Assembly: GCA_036898135.1 (NCBI GenBank)
Contig: CM072514.1
Span: 12,264,824 to 12,328,823, forward strand
Source of the DNA: Oncomelania hupensis
Lineage: Eukaryota > Mollusca > Gastropoda > Littorinimorpha > Pomatiopsidae
Reading direction: 5' to 3'
Length of the DNA: 64,000 nt
Shown here: positions 26,101 to 36,700 of the stretch, piece by piece
Layout of the letters: every line of letters starts with the position of its first letter
How positions within the stretch are numbered: position 1 is the stretch's first letter
Notes under the pieces: model-generated
What the model saw: only the letters and a program-made list of their open reading frames with translations
What the model was told of the DNA's origin: nothing
The model's database searches: none
Made by a program: the position numbers and the translations under genes

Positions 26101-27666
26101 ACTAGACTCTTAACATCATTTCATCTCCAAGGTCCTGAATTTTCAGAGCGAAGTATTGAGCGAGGGCGCTAGCTGCTTTGTCATTGATCAAATTTGGAAG
26201 TACTAGACTCTTAACATCGTTACCCAAAATCATGTTCACAATACCAAACGTTTTTAATGGATCCGAGGACGCTGCATGGAGTTTGGCCTGGACTCTTGTA
26301 CACTTCGCCTGACGAATGACGAATGACCTAAGAGCAGTGGTTACAAGCTTTTCGGTATAAATCTTTATGGAAACCAAGACCAGTTCTACGGAACTGACCT
26401 TTAGCAGTAATATAATATAATAATGGCAGTAATAAATATATAAGTCCTCCCTGGTTCTACACCATACATCTTCTCAATACACCTTGATTCTTTATAAATC
26501 AATCTAAGGCTTACAAGAGAAGTTGATGTGCGTGCGCTAACCTGGTTCCTTTTTGTAAGGCAATAATAATACACCCCACCCAGCCCCAACTGAAAAACAA
26601 CAAATCTGCACCCAGTCATACAGGAAAGGAGGAACAGGAACATTGGGAACCCCGACCCAAGGAAGTGGCTGTTATACAATCATAGGTAAGTCTTTTGATC
26701 ACAAACAGAAGATACAGGTGTGCTACCCTCCCTGAAGGTGCTCTGCACTCTCTGTCTCATTCTATCCACAGGCTGACATTAGCTTGAAGCTATGCGGGTA
26801 CTCTCTAGAACAATAAGGCCAATATCTTCACTCTTTTTGTAGCATCAGCAGCTCCCAATCAGAGCGACATTTCTCCAACAGAGTATAAATTTGCCTTCAG
26901 GGTTCCCTCCCCCAAAATAAATAAGAGTCCCTGGAACTCTCAGTTATCAAAATTTAAGATTCATTTTGCAAATTTTGAGAGGCCTTAATTTGTTGACAGT
27001 GACATAGAGAAAGTATACAAAGCGCGAGCATGAGATTTTAAAGGACGGCAAACTCATGACACAATCTTGAATGGTCTGCTATGGAAGCAGAGATCTCATA
27101 AGGGAAGATGGGACCAAAGAAGGTGTATAATCTCTTTGATGGGACACTCTTTCTTACGTCATATGTGGTTGATGACATGGATTATCCTTCCTGATTCCGT
27201 GATCCCCTTCTTGCTGCCCTTATTTTATACACAGTGCAATTTGATCATACGTTTCTCCCAAATTACTGATCAGATTATTGTGAAACGTAGTGTTTAAGTG
27301 GGTGCTGTTGACTTTTACGTGAAAAATAAGTTTGGTAACCCTCATTTTATAATTGTCCACTCTCACAATTTCTTTGTATTTAATTTTTCGTTAGGCATTC
27401 GATCACTATTTATCAAAGGAATTCACGCGTAGTTATCGACTTTGAAAAAAAAAAATTTTGTCCAGGTATAGTGAACATTTATGCAGGCAAAGATTATTTA
27501 TGCAGTTCTAAGGGTGGAGAATTGTGGTGGTGGAAGGGGAGAGGGTGGGGCGAAAATGTCTGCTGGAGGCTCTAGAGTTGAACCATGTGTATTCTCAGCA
27601 AGAAACTCCTTGCATGCTGCTCTGTCTATCACCACAAGAAAAAGGAGAGAGAGAGTGAGAGAGTGA

Positions 27667-27721
<55 letters not shown>

Positions 27722-30700
27722 ATTTAGATATATATATACAAATAAAAGTACTGAGAAGAATCCAAAGTTTTTAGTTGTTCACCCCTTGTATTCTACACGT
27801 TTGAAGTCATTGTAACATAAAGTTCAAAACACATTTTTTAATTAATACAGTGGCACAACTAAACTATAATCATACTGCCCACTAGACGTATCCCCGTGCC
27901 TTTAGTTCCTCCAAAGTTAACTGCTTCTCCTCCCAGTCCTTCCGCCTTCAAAACTGTTTCCATACTGCGCAACTGAAAAAGTGACTTGGACTACACTACC
28001 CTGCCCAAAGAATGAATTAACATGAAAATGTTACACACAAAACAATGTTAAAAACCCAATATTCCCACTGACTGTCAGTCTACATGCATCACATACTACA
28101 AAACATTTCTGCTCTCGCTTGGAAATTCTACTGAATTCTAACAACTTCTGGCAAAACAAACCGTTTACCATAATTATGTTTAAAAATGTACGGGTCATAA
28201 ACTACAAAACGTTTATGTAATGAAGTTGTTTCTATTTCTTTTTAAATTCTTTCCAAAAAATTCTCATTAGTTAGATGTGTATTGCGTCTGGACAAGTTTA
28301 GATCTGACCAAAAGATCTGTAGCCTGTTTATTCAGGGATTTTAGAATAGGCATGATCAAAACGAACAGGTTTAGAGACCCTTCAATGGCCAGACCATCAA
28401 GAACATTGGAATCAGCAACAGGCCTGTGATGGCTAATCATAACCAACGACTGTACTCTGCATTGAATTTCTCGTTCAAGGTATGTTCATACACCGTGCTA
28501 AAAAAACTGTTTACCTTGGTTTGTCCTTCATACCAAATTGTTCCAAATTTTTAATAATCAAAGCTGACGACTGGAATTACTGGCGTAGGACTGAACAATG
28601 TTTGTGAAGCTCTTGTGGCGATTGAATGATAGGAACAAAGCTGCATTTGGGTACTGTGTGGGAAGGGCAGCTAACCCATACATCTCATGTTTGATGAAAC
28701 ATCAAATGTTTTATGACGTACTGAACATGCAGAGAACTCAATGGGGGTCTAAAGCTTCTGACATTATCAAGAGCAATATTTACAGCTTTCACTTCAATAT
28801 TACATCTTTTCTCAATCTCAATGCACAAGTAATGCTACTTCTTCCAAGTTTTTATTTTCCTGAACATGATCCTTTTGAACAGTTTTCTCTATTCTTTCAT
28901 CATAGTTCCGAAATCACAATCACAATCTATTTCTCACAGGCATGTAGGCACATACATTTTGCATACTTTTTGGGTGGAAGGGATGGGATTTGAGGGATTA
29001 GTTGCTGCAGTCTAGGCTATCTTTGGATTGCTGAAAAGCATTCTTTACCACACAAGAAATTACAAGAAATGGTTAACTTGTTCATACTGAAAGTAATCAA
29101 ACAAAACTAATGGTAAACTTAAAGAAAAAAAACAACATTTAAAAATATTTAAAAAAAAACTACTTTCACCGCACTACATGCGTTTAAATATATAATCAAG
29201 CTTCTTTCGTAAGCTGCATCATCTCCACTGTTAGACTAAACATGTGTCAAGAGCCCAAGTTTACTGTTCATACAAAGTTGCTGGGGCAAAAATAGCATTA
29301 GCTGGGGTTGTAAACTATAGACTATGGAGTATAGTTGTCCACTGGCAAAATCATTCAACCCTCCGTTTAGTTTAGTCGATTACACTTATTTATTTTGCAG
29401 AGCAGAAATATTACTGCTAATAAATTAACAACTGATTATTACTTGCTGATGAGTGGCAAAAATACCATTCCTGGGAGATTAGGTGTTTGCTTGTTTCACA
29501 GCAAGTTTGTCACCATTGTTCTCTTCAGGTTTATTAACTCAATAACTGTCAAGTGTCTATCAAGTGACATTTAAAACACCAGTTGTTCTACTTTCACACT
29601 TTGTTTGAAAGGTGGTTGTTATTTTTTTCTCCCAATAACTGCCTTTAACGTCCAGATTATGCCATTTTGCTTCCTCTGCCAATTAGGGCTCAGTAAAAAT
29701 TAACTTGAAAAACTGAAAAGTAACAAACAAAACAAAATTTAAAAAAAGACTCATTTAAATACTTCAGAGCAATTTAAAAAACAGCTTATCATCGCCAGCT
29801 CCAGCTGTCAGCTGTCTAGACATATTAATTATCTCCCATTAGCTGAGGCTCAGCTTTGCTTTGAGTTTGAACGTCAGGCCTAAACTAACAAGAACTGGAA
29901 CTCTCTCAGAGAACTTTCCTTGCTTCTTTCAAGTAAGAAACAACCTTGTGAATACTGAAGAAATGGAAATGTGCAAAAGCAACTAGAGGATACCAAATGT
30001 AACTGAACCCAAGAAAGAAGTGCCAAGTTCTGAGGTTAAACAATTAGTCATGAGGTTGAGTTTCCTGTGGGTTTGGGCACTGAATAGAATAGACTCAACG
30101 TTTCCCCGCATGTCTTAAGAGGAGGCGACTAAGAGGGGTGATGTCAGCACGACATCACTGGGCAAAAATCTTCTTCACAGAAGTTACCAGCCAGGAAGGA
30201 AGAACCTCACGTTACTATAGATTCAACGACCACAAGTTTGGGGCCAAGGAGAGCCGTATTGTACTCGTGGATTTCGGTTGTGGCCAACAGCCTGGAGAGG
30301 ATTGGGCCCTGCCAGGTCTTTCTTGCCAGAGACACACCGTAGGATGAAAAGAACCACTCACTCCATACCGGATCAGTCATCGCCTGGGTCACCAAGGACC
30401 GCGCCTTCCGTTGGCCACCATGACGGAGGCGATAAGTGTTTTACTGATGGACAACTTCGCAAGATCAGCACAAGAGACTACATCGTCTTAGGAACCTGGA
30501 ATGTCAGGACCCTAACTGCAGAGGGAAAATTAGAAGAACTGGTCCACGAGCTGGCCCACTATAGATGGAACATTTTAAGTATCAGCAAACTGCGCTGGAA
30601 AGGCCTAGATGAAACAATGACCGACAAAGGCCACAAGCTTTATTTCAACGGGAGAGATGACAGACACAAACAAAGACATTCTAGCCACTGACATGGGTTG

Positions 30701-33700
30701 CCGCCCAGTCTCCAGTAGACTCATTACCATCCCTCTGAGAGCAGCCCTTTTCAAAGTCACCATTATCCACGCCTATGCCCCAACATCAGACTATGATGAC
30801 AGTGAATCGAGGATTTCTATGAACATTTGAAGGTTGCCCTTGACCCAGTGCCGAAGAAGGACATAGTCATAGTGCAAGACGACTGGAATGCCAAGGTTGG
30901 CCAAGATGCGTACTACAACTGGGGAGACAAATGTGGACCCCACTGCAACAACGAGACAAATGACAGAGGTCTGAAACTCTTGGAGTTTGCCAGTCACAAC
31001 AATCTGATAGATACTGGCAAACATGCTTGGTCTCCACAAAAAATCCAGACGATGGACCTGGCACTGTCCCAGCGGGGAGAGTCACAAACAGATTGACTAC
31101 ATCATCGTCAAGAAACGCTTCAGATCAAGCGTCAACATTGGCAGGACACGCACATGTCCAGGAGCAGACATCGGAAGTGACCACGATTTTGTGATGATGT
31201 CCTTCCGGCTCCACTTGAAGAGAGTAAGCACAGCAAAGAGCACCAGACTGCAATTCGACCTGGACAAACAGCATGACCCGGGGGTGGCAGAAATATTCCA
31301 AGCCACAACTGGAGGAAAATTTGCACCACTGCTCATTTTGGGAGCTTGTGAAGTAGATGTCAACATCATTACCGCCATCTCAACTCAGCTATGACAGACG
31401 CGGCCATTGAGATTCTTGGCAAGCACCGCCCCAAGAAGAAACCGTGGATCACACCAGAGCTTTTGGACCTGTGTGATAAACGAAGAGAGATTAAAAAGAA
31501 AAAGAACACCTCACAGGAAGCTAATGCCTACCGAAAAGGCATGCACACAGCAAAGGAGAACTGGATAGAAGACCATCGCCAGGAAATAGAGAACAGTCTG
31601 AACAAGAACAACAACAAGAAAACCAACAAGACTGTAAAGAGGCTGACAAGTGTTAAATAGCTCAAGGTCTCCACGAGCCAAAGCAAACTTGTATGACATG
31701 TCATATTCCTTACAGTTACAAAAGAAAAAGAAGTCTTTGATAGATGGACAGAGTACTGCTCTGACCACGGCTGAAACTTCCTTAACTGAAAGTAAACTTT
31801 CAGCCACCAGCTGTAAGCTATTTTTAGCCACACCAGCAGAATTGCTTCAAGCAGGAGGAGAGGCGATGATTGACACCCTCACCATTATCTGTAGCAGGAT
31901 CTGGCAGAGAGGGGAATGGCCTACACCATGGACTCAGTCACTTGTCATCACTCTTCACAAAAACAGTAACTTTCACTCGTTTCAGGAGAGTTAAAATTAT
32001 CGCACCATCAGGCTTGTCAGTCATCCCAGCAAAGACTTCCTGAAAATAATATTCAACATGTTGAAACCCCAAGCTGAACAAATCATAGCTGAAGAACAAG
32101 CAAGATGCAGGGCAGGGCGAAGTACCACTGAGCAGATTTTCAACCTCAGAATAATCTGCAAGAAATACCTACAGCACCAATCACGTGTTATGTAGACTTC
32201 AATAAAGCGTTTGACTGAGTCCTGCATGCAGCTCTGTGGGTAACCATGAGGGTGTACAACATCAGCTCTAACATTATTAGTGTCATCAAAAGCCTGTATG
32301 AAAGGCTACCAGTGCAGTCCTCCACAACAGATGGTTCAGAACAACAATCGGCACGCATCAAAGATGCCTCTCTCTCCAACACTCTTCAACATCTTCCTAG
32401 AGCGCATCATGTCAGATGCCTTTGCAGATCATGAAGGCACAGTCAGCACAAGGGGTAATCTCCAACCTCCATTTTGCGGATGACATTGATGGATTGGCTG
32501 GAGAGGAACAAGAACTTGAACAGCTTGTACACTGGCTTGACAACACCTTGGCTTTAGAGTCTTTGGAATGGAAATAAGTGCAGAGAAGACCAAAATGATG
32601 ACAAACAACGCCAATGGAATCAAAACGGAAATCAAAGTCTAAGGCCAATCCCTCAACACAGTGCATAGTTTCAAATATTTGGGAGCGACTGTATCAGACA
32701 ATGGGTCTCAACAGAAGTTCTCTCCAGGATAGCACAAACCACTGCTGCCCTGACAAGGTTGAAAGCCCATTTGGAAAGACAGGACCATCAGTCTATAATC
32801 CAAGGTAAGGCTGTTGCACTCCCTTGTCATCTCCATCTTCCTATATGCTTGCAAAACATGGACCCTCACAGAAGATGCTACAGAAGACTTATGGGCATTT
32901 CCTATACCCAGCACATCACCAACAACGAAGTCTGACAGACCATCACACAAGCCATTGGACAACACAATGACATGCTCACAGTGGTGAAGAAATGGAAACT
33001 CCAATAATATGGCCACGTCACCAGAGCATTATGCAAGGACCATCTGCAAGGCACATTGAAAGGAGGCAGAAGAAGAGGGAGACATAAAAAGAGGTGAGAG
33101 AACAATATTTGAGAATGGACTGGCTTGCCACTGAGCGAAGCCATGGGGGTTACTGAGGACAGAGAAAGATGGAGTATGCTGGTTAAACGATCGTCTGTGG
33201 TGCCCCACCGACCTTCAAGTTATAGGATAGGATATGATAGGATAAGATACAATACATGTTCTTAATTAATTTTTTTCTTTATTTCATCGTTATTTTAAAA
33301 ATATGTAGCACTTTTTTTTTAATCAATAAAGCTCAATGTATACTAATATTAATAATATAGAAAGACAAAAAAATATACAACAGGTAACTGGAGCAAATAA
33401 AAAAGATTGTGGGTAAATTATCAGCGGTGGTGGAAAGAAAGCAGACTAGACATCTGCAGACACACGACAAGTGAAGTGCTGTAACTGTAAGCTATTGCAT
33501 GCCAACCCAAGTAAATGTGGCATTCAATACAACTTCGGCCCAACATTGCTGACTTTTACTAGCTAAAAAACAGTAAAACCCTTTGGGCTTTTGTTTCTTA
33601 AACATTTGGAATAGGTGAGTATTGTTAGCAGGTCACAAGATGTGAGTGTGTGTGCATGGGAAATGTGTACAATGAGAGCAATTTGGACTGGAGTAAAATC

Positions 33701-36700
33701 CTATTTAGTGAGTGCGCTACATGCTAAGCTGACTACTGAATCTTAAGCAAGCCTTTTTCAGTTTGGATTGGGTTGTAAAAACAACTCCAACCAAACCTGG
33801 CAGTATTTAATTAATTTATTTAATCACTAAATTATATAGCGCTTTTCCAGCTTAAGAGCCGCTCAAGGCGCTGGCCGATACAAGATCAAACTCAAGCTGC
33901 CCAAGTTGCCCGCTTGCAGTCTTTGGGTGCATAGTCTGACGCCCAGATGACTGAGCACAATCATGGGCGACTGGGGATGTGGAGAAGGGACCTAGTGCAT
34001 GCTGGGTGTATTTGTGTAGCCGGCACTCACCCATCTAGGACATGAGCGCCAGGATCTTTAAAGTCCATACAATGGAATGCAGAGACTAGACCTCGGTTTA
34101 TGCTGTCACGCCAAGGAGTACATTTATCAGTATTAAGCACACATTGTGGTTTTGAGAAGGCACTCAATTTATAATACAAGGCTGCTTTCTAGTGGTATAC
34201 ATGGGCAAACACTGGCCTCCTACAGTGGATTGAAAGCCAACAAGCCCATCCACCCCACTGTGATTTGTCATTATAAAAATCTCTTATGAGAACTGGCAAT
34301 GGTAACTAAAGCAGAAAGGCAGTGGACATGCCCTCAAAAAAGCTGATCCAATGAAAAAGATGGCCCAAATTTAGACTCGATTAGTAACTTTCTCCCCTGC
34401 TACCACCCGGAATATAGCTTAAATAGGAAAAAGAAATTAATTAACCTGATACTTATTTATCGACACTGTTGCTCATTAAAAAAAAAAACGAAATCTCTTA
34501 ATCTATTATAGAGATTAGACTTACAAAAACAACAACAAACAAAATCATAAATTAATCGTTTGATATCAACAAGTTCCTCATATGATAAAGTAACACAAAC
34601 TAAGAAAATCTCACAAACATTCCAATACATTATACGTATTAATTAATTTTTAACGACTTTGTAACTAACGATGATCTTCTGTAAATAGCCAAAGTGTTGA
34701 CTGAGCCAGAGGGTGACTGACCATTCCTCTTCACAAAATCAATAGTACATCCCAATGTATTCTGGCAGAGCTATCCCTTTCATTCCCAGCCCCTGGTCAA
34801 AATTAGGATTCAACAGCCTCATAATGTGATATGATATTATTGATATATATATAATTCTCCCTTTGGGGCTGTGCCACAGTACTACTAGCTAGCTCTGAAG
34901 CTCACACTGGCAATTGGAATATCAACTTGAAAGGTGTGATGATCTGTCTGAATATCAACTTGAAAAGGCACAGACTGTGACAGAGGCAACTTCTGTGAAA
35001 CTACTGCTTCACACTCACAGTACATCTCATAATAACTTGAATAAGTTTATAATTGATATAGATGGATAATTCTAATAGACTGACTTTTGTTGGTGTAGCG
35101 CCGTAGGCGTAGTAGTCCATGAACAACAATAAAAGGATGCATATAACTTATTTAGTGAATCGTAGTGAAGTGTGAATCTGATAATGATAATAATTGCTTA
35201 GTTTTGTTGTTGGATAATGTTTTTTTCCACAGCATGCCGAGTGAGCATGTCTTCCAACTTGGAGGATCACACTATAACTATAAGACTAAATCAATTCTAT
35301 GCAAAACCGTAATCCCTCTATAAATTGACAAAGTTGATAATGCTCACTCAATGAGTGACGGAATAAATTACCTGATTGTGTAAAAAAATATCAGGCAGTA
35401 GCATCATCCTTTGCATTATAAGAATTGTTGCATATAATATATATATATAACATTACAAGGCTGATGAAAGCACTATGTGTTCAACAAATAACTGTAAGTA
35501 CTACGGGCTCTCCTAAGTAGTAAAGTTTAAAGCTCCACGGCACTTGGCATTATTAATTTAATAAAACAAACTTCTGAATCTATAGGCAACTCCTGATAGA
35601 GATACTGATAGTTTACTACTTTACACTTAAAGACTATAAAAGACTTTGACAGCAATACTTTAAAAGGCAGCCTCAGCGGCCCAGGCCATTAGATTCAGAC
35701 TCGGAGCAACGGACCTGATGTAATTAATAATGATGTAGTTTATAATCATATAAACATCAGTGAGACAATCATCAGCTGCTGTATTAATGTAAATGGAAGC
35801 AATCCAAAACTAGGTATGTCTAATTTATACTTAAAATAGGCTTCTGTTGTTGCATTCTGCTAGTTCCACTTGTCCGAGTATTGTTTTGAATTCAAACATC
35901 ACACTCACGTCATACAACATTTAAAAAATAATATTATAATTTTTGTTTATTGTATTTTAACAATTAGAAACTTTTAATGTTTCATTTACGCATTTTTTTT
36001 TTCTACAATATAATAATAATAATAATACAGGATGCTATGTATGCGCCTTTCCCCGAGGCTCAAAGCGCGGCGATCTATACCAACATACACGCTCACCTGT
36101 CTCATTTACCCTCACACACACCAAATACACATACATCACTCAAACAGGTGGTGTAAAGGCAGGGAGATCGCTATTAGAAGACGGAAGAAAATCAAATTTT
36201 TATTTTTGAAATTGTTATATTGGCTGCATCCTGTACCATTATTGAAGGGAGGGAGGAAACCGGAGTGCCCGGAGAAAACCCTCGGTGATCTCAATAGTCT
36301 CGTACCTAAGTTACATACGTTCGCCCCTTGCGGGAATCAAACCCGCGACCTTCGGCATAGGAAACCGGCGACTTATCCACTGCGCCACGAGGCCACCCCA
36401 TTAGGGGATAACAATCTCTCAGTCAAAAATAATGTATTTATTTAATCATTATAATAGCGCTTTTCCAGGTCAAGAGCTGCTCAAGGCCATGGCGATATAA
36501 AGCTTAAAGCACCACTAGACAGTCATAAGTCATTTGATAAAATCAAAATGCCCACTTGCAGCCTTTGGGTGCCTTGTCTGATGCCCAGACGACTGAGCAC
36601 GATCATTCCTAGGCAACTGGGGATGGGGAGAAGGGCCCTAGTGCTCGCTGAGTGTATTTGTGTTGCCAACACTTACCCACGTAGGACACGAGAGTCAGGA

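Noticed and set aside
28598..28993. 131-aa plus-strand ORF in ERC intron 1
   Set aside because: No recognisable motif, no plausible splice partners, composition like surrounding intron.
36330..36397. tRNA gene (minus strand)
   Set aside because: The tRNA-like head is continuous with a body and (ATT)n tail found elsewhere in the window, so it is a SINE promoter.
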